Shown here piece by piece: positions 46,513 to 55,540 of a stretch of DNA of 64,000 nucleotides. This stretch comes from Paraburkholderia aromaticivorans (lineage in GTDB: Bacteria > Pseudomonadota > Gammaproteobacteria > Burkholderiales > Burkholderiaceae): contig NZ_CP051515.1 in the NCBI RefSeq assembly GCF_012689525.1, positions 2,170,001-2,234,000 on the forward strand, given 5' to 3'. The stretch's first letter is position 1, and every line of letters starts with the position of its first letter. Position numbers and translations under genes: made by a program. The notes under the pieces are model-generated. The model had not been told where the DNA came from. It saw nothing but the letters and a program-made list of their open reading frames with translations, and did not search any database.

Positions 46513-46527
46513 TGCGAATCGTTCTCA
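46513..46527. promoter_or_regulatory. Fur-like box upstream of the porin/iron operon
   Basis: Minus strand TGAGAACGATTCGCA matches 10 of 14 defined positions of the 7-1-7 Fur consensus, and GAGAACGATTC is typical of GC-rich proteobacterial sites. It lies just before the promoter at 46534. Confidence 0.55.
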
Positions 46528-46533
46528 TTTGTG

Positions 46534-46562
46534 TTGACTCACTAAATCCGCATGCGTACGAT
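46534..46562 (+). promoter_or_regulatory. Sigma-70 promoter of the OprB/iron operon
   Basis: TTGACT, 17-base spacer, TACGAT. It would start transcription near 46569, about 100 bases before the OprB start, with the Fur-like box just upstream. Confidence 0.55.
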
Positions 46563-46671
46563 CTCGCCATCTGCTGTATCGGGCGTCGCGAACCGATACG
46601 GCAAATCGCGGGCAGGCGGCGACGCGCCGCGATGGTTCAAATCAGTCGATACAACACCAATAAGGATTTCG

Positions 46672-48195
46672 ATGCAGTTCGCCCATTTCAACGGACCCGG
46701 CGCAGAAGCGCGTCCGTTTCGCGATTCCGCGCCGCGCGCCGATCTCACGCGCCGTTCGCGTTTGCCCTCGATGCGGCGTGCCGCACTCTGTACGGCGTTC
46801 GCCTGGGCGTCGCTGACAGCCGGCGTCGCGATGGCCGAAGCCAATCCCGACGCTACGCCCGAAGCGCCCGAGGCCGACCTGAACATCCAGGCGGCCCAGA
46901 CGAACCAGTGGACCGGCGTCTGGAACCGGCAGCAGTTGCTCGGCGACATTGGCGGCCTGCGTCCCTGGCTCGGCAAATACGGTGTGACCTTCACGCTGAC
47001 CGAGACCAGCGAAGTGCTCGCCAACCTGCGCGGCGGTCTCGCGCGTGGCGCCGACTACGACGGCTTGACGACCGGCACCGTGCAATTGGACACGCAAAAA
47101 GCGTTCGGCTTGCCGGGCGGCCTGTTCAACGTCAGCGCGTTGCAGATTCACGGCGCCAATCTCAGCGCCAACAAGCTCGGCACCCTGAATACGGCGAGCG
47201 GCATCGAAGCGGACGACGCAACCCGTCTGTGGGAATTGTGGTACCAGCAGTCGTTCCTGAACAAGCGCATTGACGTGAAGATCGGTCAGCAAAGTATCGA
47301 CCAGGAATTCATCACCAGCACGTACTCGGCGCTGTTCGTCAACACGATGTTCGGCTGGCCGGCCCTGCCTTCGTATGACATGCCGTCCGGCGGCCCGGCG
47401 TATCCGCTGTCCGACCTCGGCGTGCGCGTGCGCGGCCAGATCACGCCTTCGTTGACGGCGTTGGCCGGCGTGTTCGACGGCGATCCGCTCGGCAACAATC
47501 CGGACAACAAGAGCGGCACCAACTTCAATCTGCACAACGGCACGCTGTTCATCGGCGAATTGCAATACGCGATCAACCAGCCGGCCGACGGCGAAATGGT
47601 CGGCGCGGGCGGCGGTGGTTTGCCGGGTACCTACAAGCTCGGCGTCTGGTACAACAACGGCGGCTTCGCGGATCAGCGCTTCGACAACACCGGTTTATCG
47701 CTCGCGGATCCGGCCACGAGCGGCGTCGCCCAGAATCATCACGGCGACTACAGCTTCTACGCCGTGGCCGACCAGATGATCTGGCGTCCGGATCCGGACG
47801 AGCCGCGCAGCATCGGCGTGTTCGCCCGCGTGATGGGTGCGCCCGGCGACCGTAACCTGGTGAGCCTCGCCGCCAACGTCGGCGTCGTGATGAAAGCGCC
47901 GTTCGCCGGCCGGGACAACGACAGCGTGGGCCTTGCGCTCACCTACATCAAGGTCGGCAATCATGTGAACGGCCTCGATGCGGATACCCGCGCATTCACC
48001 AACGGCCCGTACGGTGTGCGCACCAGCGAAACCGCGCTCGAGGCGACCTATCAGTACCAGGTCAATCCGTGGTGGCAAGTGCAAGCCGACGCGCAATACA
48101 CGTTCAACGCCGGCGCCGGCCAGAATCCGAACGATCCGACGCAGCCGCTGCGCAACACGTTCGTCATCGGCGTGCGGACCAACATCAATTTCTGA
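46672..48195 (+). CDS. OprB-family carbohydrate-selective porin
   Basis: 507 residues from ATG 46672 (AAGGA upstream). A long basic N-terminus precedes the signal helix, ending GVAMA near residue 60. The mature part shows alternating aromatic beta-strands and OprB landmarks: QQLLGDIGGLRPWLGKYGV, TGTVQLDTQKAFGLPGG, LWYQQSFLNKRIDVKIGQQS, and terminal RNTFVIGVRTNINF ending in phenylalanine. An outer-membrane channel. Its place before a Dyp peroxidase and an iron importer suggests co-induction under iron limitation; the actual solute is unknown. Confidence 0.85.
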   Translation: MQFAHFNGPGAEARPFRDSAPRADLTRRSRLPSMRRAALCTAFAWASLTAGVAMAEANPDATPEAPEADLNIQAAQTNQWTGVWNRQQLLGDIGGLRPWLGKYGVTFTLTETSEVLANLRGGLARGADYDGLTTGTVQLDTQKAFGLPGGLFNVSALQIHGANLSANKLGTLNTASGIEADDATRLWELWYQQSFLNKRIDVKIGQQSIDQEFITSTYSALFVNTMFGWPALPSYDMPSGGPAYPLSDLGVRVRGQITPSLTALAGVFDGDPLGNNPDNKSGTNFNLHNGTLFIGELQYAINQPADGEMVGAGGGGLPGTYKLGVWYNNGGFADQRFDNTGLSLADPATSGVAQNHHGDYSFYAVADQMIWRPDPDEPRSIGVFARVMGAPGDRNLVSLAANVGVVMKAPFAGRDNDSVGLALTYIKVGNHVNGLDADTRAFTNGPYGVRTSETALEATYQYQVNPWWQVQADAQYTFNAGAGQNPNDPTQPLRNTFVIGVRTNINF

Positions 48196-48296
48196 TGACG
48201 TTCGCGCCCAACTCACACGCTACCGACCCAATCGAATCCCATGCTTTCGATCATGACCGCAATCACCGCTTTGTGCGCAGGCACGGAGGCTCAATC

Positions 48297-49448
48297 GTGA
48301 ACAATCCCTCGCGCAAGTTTTCGCCGCGCGCCGCGCGGGCCCTGATCGCCGCCGCTGTCGGCGCGACTGCATTCGTGACCGCCGGCAGCGCGCACGCCGA
48401 ACCGCAAGGTTTCCTCGAAACCGTCAAGCATCACACCACGCTGATCAACACCGTGCCGGGCAACGGCGACCAGAATCCGTATGCGGTGGTGGTCGCGCCG
48501 GTCACGGCGGGCACGGTCAAGCAAGGCGACGTGCTGGTCGGCAACTTCAATAACTCGACCAATCTGCAGGGCACCGGCAGCACCATCATCAACTATCACC
48601 CGGATACCAGGGAGATGACGGTGTTCGCGACGGTGCCGCGCGATCTGAAGGAATGCCCCGGCGGCATCGGCCTGTCGACCGCGATGACGATGCTCAAGTC
48701 CGGCTACGTGATCGTCGGCAGCACGCCGAGCAACGACGGCACGACCGGCACCAAGGGCGCCGGCTGCCTGATCGTGATCGATCCGCAAGGCAAGGTCGCG
48801 TCGACCATCAGCAGCCCGAACATCAACGATCCGTGGGGCAACATGGCGGTCGTCGACAACGGCAGCAGCGCGACGCTGTTCGTCAGCAACGCCGGCTTCG
48901 GCGTGGGCGGCGCGGACGGCAATCCGCCGGTGTTCAAGCAGGCCACCGTGCTGCGTCTGGACCTCGACGTGCCGGCCGGCAAGCCGCCGGTCGTGAAGAA
49001 GGAAACGGTGGTGGGCAGCGGCTTCGGCGCGCAGGCGGACAAGGGCGTGTTCCTCGTCGGCCCGACCGGACTCGCGCTCTCGGCCGATCAGAAACTGCTG
49101 TTCGTGTCCGACGCGATCGGCAACCGCATCACCGAAATCGACGAACCGATGACGCGCGACACGAGCGCGGGCGTCGGCCGTCAATTGACCGCCGACGGCC
49201 TGCTGCACCGGCCGCTCGCGATGGTGACCGCGCCCAACGGCCACCTGCTCGTCACCAACGCGCTGAACGGCCAGATCGTCGAAATCGATCCGGCCAGCGG
49301 CAAGCAGATCTACGCGCGCTGGATCGACACCGACAAGGCGCAATCGCCCCCCGGCAACGGCGACCTGTTCGGCCTCGCGATGACGCCTGAAGGCGACGGT
49401 TTCTACTACGTGCAGGACGACGTGAACACGCTAGTGCTCGCGAAGTAA
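48297..49448 (+). CDS. Periplasmic beta-propeller (NHL/SMP-30-like) protein
   Basis: 383 residues from GTG 48297 with GGAGG 7 bases upstream. Signal peptide ending TAGSAHA. Repeated blade-like segments (GDVLVGNFNNSTNLQGTGST, SGYVIVGSTPSNDGT, LFVSNAGFGVGG, LLFVSDAIGNRITEIDEP, HLLVTNALNGQIVEIDP) indicate a six-bladed propeller. Function unknown; position between the porin and the Dyp peroxidase suggests a periplasmic partner in the same process. Confidence 0.7.
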   Translation: MNNPSRKFSPRAARALIAAAVGATAFVTAGSAHAEPQGFLETVKHHTTLINTVPGNGDQNPYAVVVAPVTAGTVKQGDVLVGNFNNSTNLQGTGSTIINYHPDTREMTVFATVPRDLKECPGGIGLSTAMTMLKSGYVIVGSTPSNDGTTGTKGAGCLIVIDPQGKVASTISSPNINDPWGNMAVVDNGSSATLFVSNAGFGVGGADGNPPVFKQATVLRLDLDVPAGKPPVVKKETVVGSGFGAQADKGVFLVGPTGLALSADQKLLFVSDAIGNRITEIDEPMTRDTSAGVGRQLTADGLLHRPLAMVTAPNGHLLVTNALNGQIVEIDPASGKQIYARWIDTDKAQSPPGNGDLFGLAMTPEGDGFYYVQDDVNTLVLAK

Positions 49449-49485
49449 GCTCAATATTTCAAAGCCGAATGAAGGTGAAGTAATC

Positions 49486-50793
49486 ATGGCAAACGATCAC
49501 CCCCCGCGGCCCTCACGGCGCGGATTTCTCAAGGCCGGCGGCGCCGCAGTTGCGGCCGGCGCGAGCCTGGGCGCGGGTCTGGCGACGTCCCAGAACGCGC
49601 TCGGCAAGACGCAACCGCACGCCGCCGCCGATCCGCAAATGGCCGTCGAGCCGTTCTACGGCGTGCATCAGGGCGGCATCGTCACGCCGCAGCAAAGTCA
49701 CACCTACGTCGCCGCCCTCGATCTCACCACGGAGAAGCGCGAAGACGTGATCGCGCTGCTGCGCGCATGGACCGATGCGGCCGCGCGTCTCACGCAAGGT
49801 GGCACGGCCGTGCCGCTGCCGACAGGCGACGCCGGCGAGAACAAAGCCGCGCCCGATTCCGGCGACGTGCTCGGTCTCGGCCCTTGCGGATTGACGATCA
49901 CGTTCGGCTTCGGGCCGGGTCTGTTCACGCATGAAGGCAAGGATCGCTACGGCCTCGCCGCGCGCCGCCCCGCCGCGCTCGTCGATCTGCCGCGCTTTAA
50001 CGGCGACCAGTTGATCAAGGAAAAGACCGGCGGCGACCTGTACATCCAGGCCTGCGCGAACGACCAGCAGGTCGCGTTTCACGCGGTCCGGCAGTTGTCG
50101 CGTCTCGCCTACGGCACGGCGGCGATGCGCTGGGGCCAGTCCGGTTTCCTGTCGGGTCCGCGCGGTCAGACGCCGCGCAATCTGATGGGCTTCAAGGACG
50201 GCACCAACAATCCGTCCACCGCCAAGCCGCCGTTGATGAACCAGATCGTGTGGGCGGGCGCCAGCGCCGACGCGCCGTGGATGGAAGGCGGCACCTACAC
50301 CGTCGTGCGGCGCATCCGCATCACGCTCGAACACTGGGACAACAGCGAACTGGACTTCCAGGAACAGGTGTTCGGCCGCCACAAGTACAGCGGCGCGCCG
50401 ATCGGCAAGAAGAACGAGTTCGACGCCGTGGACCTGAAGGAAGAGGACAAGGACGGCAATCCGGTGATTCCGGAGAACTCGCACGTGCGTCTGTCGAATC
50501 AGGCGAGCAACAACGGCGCGCAGATTTTGCGCCGTTCGTATTCGTACAACGACGGCACGAACTTCTACATCGAGCGCTGGCCGCCATGGCGTCAGGAAAC
50601 GGAGTACGACGCGGGTCTCATCTTCATTGCGCACCAGAGCGACCCGCGCAGCGGCTTCATTCCGATCAACGACAGGCTCGCGAAGTTCGACATGATGAAC
50701 CAGTTCACGACGCACGTCGGCAGCGCGATTTTCGCCGTGCCGCCGGGCGCGAAGCCGGGTTCGTATGTCGGCGCGGGGTTGTTCGAGACCTGA
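49486..50793 (+). CDS. Dyp-type haem peroxidase, Tat-exported (EfeB-like)
   Basis: 435 residues. Canonical Tat signal SRRGFLKAGGAAVAAG at the N-terminus. Dyp hallmark GxxDG appears in GFKDGTNNPST with the distal Asp. The proximal haem region includes RRIRITLEHWDNSELDFQEQ and GRHKYSGAP. It resembles periplasmic EfeB/YcdB, which takes part in iron acquisition. Here it precedes an Fbp-type iron ABC importer rather than EfeUO. ATG 49486 with AAGGTGAAG upstream. Confidence 0.9.
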   Translation: MANDHPPRPSRRGFLKAGGAAVAAGASLGAGLATSQNALGKTQPHAAADPQMAVEPFYGVHQGGIVTPQQSHTYVAALDLTTEKREDVIALLRAWTDAAARLTQGGTAVPLPTGDAGENKAAPDSGDVLGLGPCGLTITFGFGPGLFTHEGKDRYGLAARRPAALVDLPRFNGDQLIKEKTGGDLYIQACANDQQVAFHAVRQLSRLAYGTAAMRWGQSGFLSGPRGQTPRNLMGFKDGTNNPSTAKPPLMNQIVWAGASADAPWMEGGTYTVVRRIRITLEHWDNSELDFQEQVFGRHKYSGAPIGKKNEFDAVDLKEEDKDGNPVIPENSHVRLSNQASNNGAQILRRSYSYNDGTNFYIERWPPWRQETEYDAGLIFIAHQSDPRSGFIPINDRLAKFDMMNQFTTHVGSAIFAVPPGAKPGSYVGAGLFET

Positions 50794-50853
50794 AGCACGC
50801 TGGACAGCTAACAAAACACAAATCAACTACAACATCACAACGGACTCTGGATC

Positions 50854-51885
50854 ATGGCTTACAACTGGTTTGGCACTCGTCTGCGCGTTCTGAGCAGCGC
50901 GGCCGCGCTCACGCTGGCCGCTTTCGCGACGGTGCCGTCGGCGGCCGAGGCCGCGTCGATCACGCTGTATAACGCGCAGCACGAGCAGGTCGTCAATCTG
51001 CTCGCCAAGGACTTCGAAAAGCAATCGGGCATCTCGGTGAGGATCCGCAACGGCGAAGGCCCGGCGATGGCCGCGCAGATCGTCGCCGAAGGCGCCGCCA
51101 CGCCCGCCGACGTGTACTTCACGGAAAACTCGCCGGAGTTGATGCTGCTCGAAGAGAAAGGCCTGCTGAACAAGGTGGACAGTTCGACGCTCGCCACCGT
51201 GCCGGCGCGCTTCAGCTCGCCGACCGGCGCATGGGTCGCGGTGACCGCGCGCGAAAACGTGCTCGCCTACAACACCACCAAGGTCCAGGCATCGCAACTG
51301 CCGCAATCGCTGTTCGATCTCGCCAAACCGGAATGGAAAGGCAAGATCGGCATCGCCCCGAGCGACGGCGACTTCCTGCCGCTCGTGAGCGCGGTGCTCG
51401 CGCTGAAGGGCGAAGCGCAAACGGTGCAATGGCTCAAGGGCCTGAAAGCCAACGCGCAGATTTTCGACGACGACGAAGGCGTGGTCGCCGCCGTGAACCG
51501 CGGCGGTGTCGCGACCGGTCTGATCAACAACTACTACTGGGCGCGTCTGCATGCCGAACTCGGCGACGGCAAAACCCGCAGCGCGATCTATCACTTCGGC
51601 AACGGCGACGCCGGCGCGGCCGTGAACGTGTCGGGCGCCGCGGTGCTGAAGTCCGCGCACAACACGGACGGCGCGCAGAAGTTTCTCGCCTATCTGGTCA
51701 GCGACCGCGCGCAACAGTTGATGGCCAATAGCCACGTGATGTTCGAGTACCCGCTGCACGCAGGCGTCGCACCGGATCCGATCCTCAAGCCGTTCGCCGA
51801 ACTGAGCCCGCCGCCGCTGACGATCCAGCAACTCGGCGACGACAGCCAGGCCGGCAAGCTGCTGCGCCAGGCAGGCCTGCTGTAA
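50854..51885 (+). CDS. Iron(III) ABC transporter substrate-binding protein (FbpA-like)
   Basis: 343 residues. Signal peptide ending AAEAA. Ferric-binding family: ITLYNAQHEQVVNLLAKDFE, GAATPADVYFTENSPELMLL, ARENVLAYNTTKV, and LINNYYWARLHAELGDG with paired tyrosines, the usual iron ligands. Its stop overlaps the permease start by one base. Confidence 0.85.
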   Translation: MAYNWFGTRLRVLSSAAALTLAAFATVPSAAEAASITLYNAQHEQVVNLLAKDFEKQSGISVRIRNGEGPAMAAQIVAEGAATPADVYFTENSPELMLLEEKGLLNKVDSSTLATVPARFSSPTGAWVAVTARENVLAYNTTKVQASQLPQSLFDLAKPEWKGKIGIAPSDGDFLPLVSAVLALKGEAQTVQWLKGLKANAQIFDDDEGVVAAVNRGGVATGLINNYYWARLHAELGDGKTRSAIYHFGNGDAGAAVNVSGAAVLKSAHNTDGAQKFLAYLVSDRAQQLMANSHVMFEYPLHAGVAPDPILKPFAELSPPPLTIQQLGDDSQAGKLLRQAGLL

Positions 51886-53489
51886 TGAGCGAAGCTTTGT
51901 CAGCCGGGCCACCGGCTGTCCCCACTGTCCCGGCGCGCGCCCGTTCGCGCGCGCCTCGCGGGCTGTTCGCGGCAGCGGCACTCAGCGCTTTGCTGGTGTT
52001 GCTGCCGATTGCGTTTACGTTCTGGCGCGCCGCCAGCTTCGGCGCGGCCGAGGCGATCGACCTGGTGTTCCGGCCGCTCGTCGGCGAACTGCTGGTCAAC
52101 ACGTTGATGATTACCGTCTCGACCACGCTGGTCTCGGCCGTGATCGGTACAGCCGCCGCGTGGTTCGTCGAACGCACGCATTTGCCGGGTCGTCGCGCGT
52201 GGGCCGTGTTGAGCGCCGCGCCGCTCGCCATGCCGGCTTTCATTTCGAGCTATGCGTGGGTGTCGCTGAGCCTGGATCTGCAGGACTTCGCGGGCGCGTT
52301 GCTCGTGCTGACCTGCGCGTATTTTCCGCTCGTCTATCTGCCGGTCGCCGCCGCGTTGCGCGGCATGGATCCGGCGCTCGAAGAAAGCGCGCGCGCACTC
52401 GGTTGCAACCGTTGGACCACGTTCATTCGCGTGGTGCTGCCGCAACTGCGCCCCGCATTGCTCGGCGGCATGCTGCTGGTGGCGCTCGGCGTGCTGTCGG
52501 AGTTCGGCGCATTCACGCTGCTGCGTTTTCACACGTTCACCACGCAAATCTACGCGGAATTCCGCACTAGTTTCGATGGCGGCGGCGCTTCGCTGCTCGC
52601 GTGCCTGCTGATCGTGATCTGCCTGATCGTGCTGGCATTCGAGTTTCGCGTGCGCGGCGCGGCGCGTTACGAGCGCGTCGATCGCGGCACGCGGCGCGCC
52701 GTCTTGCGCTACGACCTCGGCGTATGGCGCTGGATCGTCGTCGCCGGCTTTGCGCTGCTGTCGATCACCACGCTCGGCGTGCCGCTCGGCATGATCGGCT
52801 ACTGGCTCACGCAACCGGGCGCGGCAGCGGTCACACCGGCTGATGTGTCGCCCGAGCTGCTGTTCAATGCCACGATCTCATCGCTTGGATTCGGGCTCGC
52901 CGCCGCATTGCTGACCACGCTGCTGGTCGTGCCGCTTGCATTTCTACTGGTGCGCTATCCGACCCGTTTCGCGACGCTCTTCGAGCGCACGGTGTTTCTC
53001 GCGCAAGGGGTGCCGGGTCTGGTGATCGCACTGGCGATCGTGTCGCTCGCGGTGCACGCGCTGCAACCGCTTTATCAGAGCGCGACGCTGCTGGTGATCG
53101 CCTACTCCATGCTGTTCATGCCGCTCGCGCTGGTCAGTGTGCGCGCCGCCTTCATGCAGGCGCAGCCGCGCCTCGAAGAGACCGCGCGCGCCCTCGGCCT
53201 GAACTGGTCGCAGACGCTGTTCCGCGTGGTCTTGCCGCTCGCCGGGCCAGGGCTCGGCGCGGCGGCGGCGATGGTCTTCATCTCGGTCGTCACCGAACTG
53301 AACGCCACGCTGCTGCTCTCCCCGCTCGACACGCAAACGCTCGCCACCCAGGTCTGGGCCGACACCTCGACGATGGCGTTCGCCGCGGCGGCGCCCTACG
53401 CGGCGTTGCTCACCGGCATATCGCTGTTCGCCTCGGGCCTCCTGTTCGCACTGCTCGGCAAATCGGCGCTACTCGGCGAACGCAGCTAA
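51885..53489 (+). CDS. Iron(III) ABC transporter permease (FbpB-like, two-domain)
   Basis: 534 residues, about 12 helices in two homologous halves. Two EAA loops are visible: EESARALGCNRWTTFIRVVL and EETARALGLNWSQTLFRVVL. Typical of fused iron(III)/thiamine-type permeases. The single protein provides both channel halves. Confidence 0.88.
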   Translation: MSEALSAGPPAVPTVPARARSRAPRGLFAAAALSALLVLLPIAFTFWRAASFGAAEAIDLVFRPLVGELLVNTLMITVSTTLVSAVIGTAAAWFVERTHLPGRRAWAVLSAAPLAMPAFISSYAWVSLSLDLQDFAGALLVLTCAYFPLVYLPVAAALRGMDPALEESARALGCNRWTTFIRVVLPQLRPALLGGMLLVALGVLSEFGAFTLLRFHTFTTQIYAEFRTSFDGGGASLLACLLIVICLIVLAFEFRVRGAARYERVDRGTRRAVLRYDLGVWRWIVVAGFALLSITTLGVPLGMIGYWLTQPGAAAVTPADVSPELLFNATISSLGFGLAAALLTTLLVVPLAFLLVRYPTRFATLFERTVFLAQGVPGLVIALAIVSLAVHALQPLYQSATLLVIAYSMLFMPLALVSVRAAFMQAQPRLEETARALGLNWSQTLFRVVLPLAGPGLGAAAAMVFISVVTELNATLLLSPLDTQTLATQVWADTSTMAFAAAAPYAALLTGISLFASGLLFALLGKSALLGERS

Positions 53490-53517
53490 CGCGCTGCGCT
53501 TTTACCATCGGATTTTC

Positions 53518-54576
53518 ATGAGCGAACTTCGTATCCGCGGGCTGCAAAAATCCTTCGACGGCACGCCGGTGCTGCACGGCATCGATCTCTCCGTCGAGCG
53601 CGGCACGCTGCTGGCGCTGCTGGGTCCATCGGGCAGCGGCAAGACCACCTTGCTGCGCTTACTGTGCGGTTTCGAACGCGCGGACGGCGGCACTGTGGAC
53701 ATCGACGGCCGGCGCGTGGCCGGCGACGATCTGCATGTTCCGTCCGAACAGCGCCGCATCGGCTACGTGCCGCAGGAAGGCGCGCTGTTTCCGCATCTGT
53801 CGGTGGCGGACAACATCGTGTTCGGCTTGCCGCGTGCGCAGCGGCGAGCGCGGCACCGTGTGGCCGAGTTGCTGGAACTGGTCGGCTTGCCGGCGAACTT
53901 CGGCGACCGCGCCCCGCAGCAGTTGTCCGGCGGCCAGCAGCAACGCGTCGCGCTGGCGCGCGCGCTCGCGCCGTCGCCCACGCTGGTGATGCTCGACGAA
54001 CCCTTCTCGTCGCTCGACGCCGCATTGCGGCTCGAAACCCGCCAGGCCGTGGCCAGCGCGCTAGCCGCCACGGGTGCGACGGCCGTGCTGGTCACGCACG
54101 ATCAATCCGAGGCGTTGTCGCTCGGGCATGAAGTGGCGGTGTTGTGGAACGGCCGGCTGATCCAGACGGCGACGCCAGAGACGCTCTACCGCCGGCCCGT
54201 GACGCGCGAACTGGCATCGTTCGTCGGCGAGGCGGTGTTGTTGCCGGGCATAGCCACGCAGGATCGCGTGCGCTGCGAACTGGGCGAGTTGCCGTTATCC
54301 GGGCCGATGGGCCAGGGCGCTGTCGATGTGATGGTGCGGCCCGAGCAGATCCGCCTGTTGCGCGCCGAAGAAACGATGCCCAACGGCGCGGCGGCGTATG
54401 ACGCGGTCGTCACGGAAGTGATCTTTCAGGGGCAGGACGCGGGCGTCGCGCTGCAATTGCGTTCCGACACGCGGACGATGGTGCGCGCGCGGGTGCCGGG
54501 TTATCTTTGCCCACGGCCGGGCGAGCACGTGCGGCTCGCGGTGGATGGCGAGGTGACGGCTTACGCTCGTGTTTGA
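53518..54576 (+). CDS. Iron(III) ABC transporter ATP-binding protein (FbpC-like)
   Basis: 352 residues. Walker A GPSGSGKTT, Q-loop [27 protein letters not shown], Walker B LVMLDEPFSSLDAAL, VLVTHDQSEALS. A C-terminal TOBE-like domain (about 245-350) follows, as in FbpC. Its 3' end overlaps the convergent LysR gene by 16 bases. Confidence 0.9.
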   Translation: MSELRIRGLQKSFDGTPVLHGIDLSVERGTLLALLGPSGSGKTTLLRLLCGFERADGGTVDIDGRRVAGDDLHVPSEQRRIGYVPQEGALFPHLSVADNIVFGLPRAQRRARHRVAELLELVGLPANFGDRAPQQLSGGQQQRVALARALAPSPTLVMLDEPFSSLDAALRLETRQAVASALAATGATAVLVTHDQSEALSLGHEVAVLWNGRLIQTATPETLYRRPVTRELASFVGEAVLLPGIATQDRVRCELGELPLSGPMGQGAVDVMVRPEQIRLLRAEETMPNGAAAYDAVVTEVIFQGQDAGVALQLRSDTRTMVRARVPGYLCPRPGEHVRLAVDGEVTAYARV

Positions 54577-55439
54577 GCCTGAGGCCGCTGCGACAGATCC
54601 TGCATCATTTGCGCGGCCAGATAATCGCAGGTCGGTCGATCCGATTTGGCGCTGCGCGCCACCACGATTTCCAGCGGCGCGATCTTCGGCAATCCTTGCG
54701 CTTCACCGAGAATCGTGAGTCGCGGCGGCACGCTGCAACGCGTGAGCGCGATCACCGACAACCCCGCATCCACGGTCGCCACCAGTCCCATCAGGCTCGC
54801 GCTGCTGAACGCGGCGCGATAACGAATCCGTGCGCCGTCGAGCGCGGCCAGCGTATGCTGGCGAGCCACGCAACCGGGCTCATAGAGTCCCACCGGCAGC
54901 GGCGACACCGCCAGCACCGGCGTATCCACCGACGCGCCCACCCACACCATCGGCTCACTGCGCACGAATTCGCCGCGCAACTTGCGGTCGCGCGTGACGA
55001 AGGCGAGATCGATCTTGTTGTCGGCGAGCATCGGCGCGAGCGACGTGCTCTGCGCGCAGACGATTTCGATCTCCACGTGCGGATACAGATTCGAGAAGCG
55101 CCGCAACACGGGCGACAGCAGCGACGACACGTAGTCGTCCGGCGCGCCGAGCACCACGCGCCCGGTCACCTCCGGCCGCACGATCGCCGACCACGCCTCC
55201 TCATGTAGCGCCAGCACGCGCCGCGCATACTCGAGCAGCGTATTGCCCGGCCGCGTGAGCGACAGATTGCGCGTGTTGCGGGCGAACAGTGTGGTGCCGA
55301 GCATGGTTTCGAGCCGCTTGATCTGCATGCTGACCGCCGCCTGCGAGCGATGCACGGTCGTCGACGCCTTCGTGAAGCTGCCCGTTTCCACCACCGCGAC
55401 GAAGGTGCGCAGCAGATCGACGTCGAATTCGGGGTGCAT
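54561..55439 (-). CDS. LysR-family transcriptional regulator
   Basis: 292 residues. N-terminal helix-turn-helix VDLLRTFVAVVETGSFTKAS plus AVSMQIKRLETMLGTTLFAR; effector domain from about 95. Divergent from the EamA exporter gene 101 bases away, the usual arrangement of a LysR regulator and its target. Ligand unknown. Confidence 0.9.
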   Translation of the reverse strand: MHPEFDVDLLRTFVAVVETGSFTKASTTVHRSQAAVSMQIKRLETMLGTTLFARNTRNLSLTRPGNTLLEYARRVLALHEEAWSAIVRPEVTGRVVLGAPDDYVSSLLSPVLRRFSNLYPHVEIEIVCAQSTSLAPMLADNKIDLAFVTRDRKLRGEFVRSEPMVWVGASVDTPVLAVSPLPVGLYEPGCVARQHTLAALDGARIRYRAAFSSASLMGLVATVDAGLSVIALTRCSVPPRLTILGEAQGLPKIAPLEIVVARSAKSDRPTCDYLAAQMMQDLSQRPQAQTRA

Positions 55440-55540
55440 AATTTATCAATCCAGCTTATGGAATTGCTCAATTTAATTCGTTTGTCGATGCCGTGCAAGG
55501 CACGCAATACTCGGGACATCACGTTACGGAGCCGTTGCGC

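Noticed and set aside
46552..46671. Upstream ATG for the OprB gene (46552)
   Set aside because: It lies within the predicted promoter and has no ribosome site; ATG 46672 has AAGGA at the right distance.
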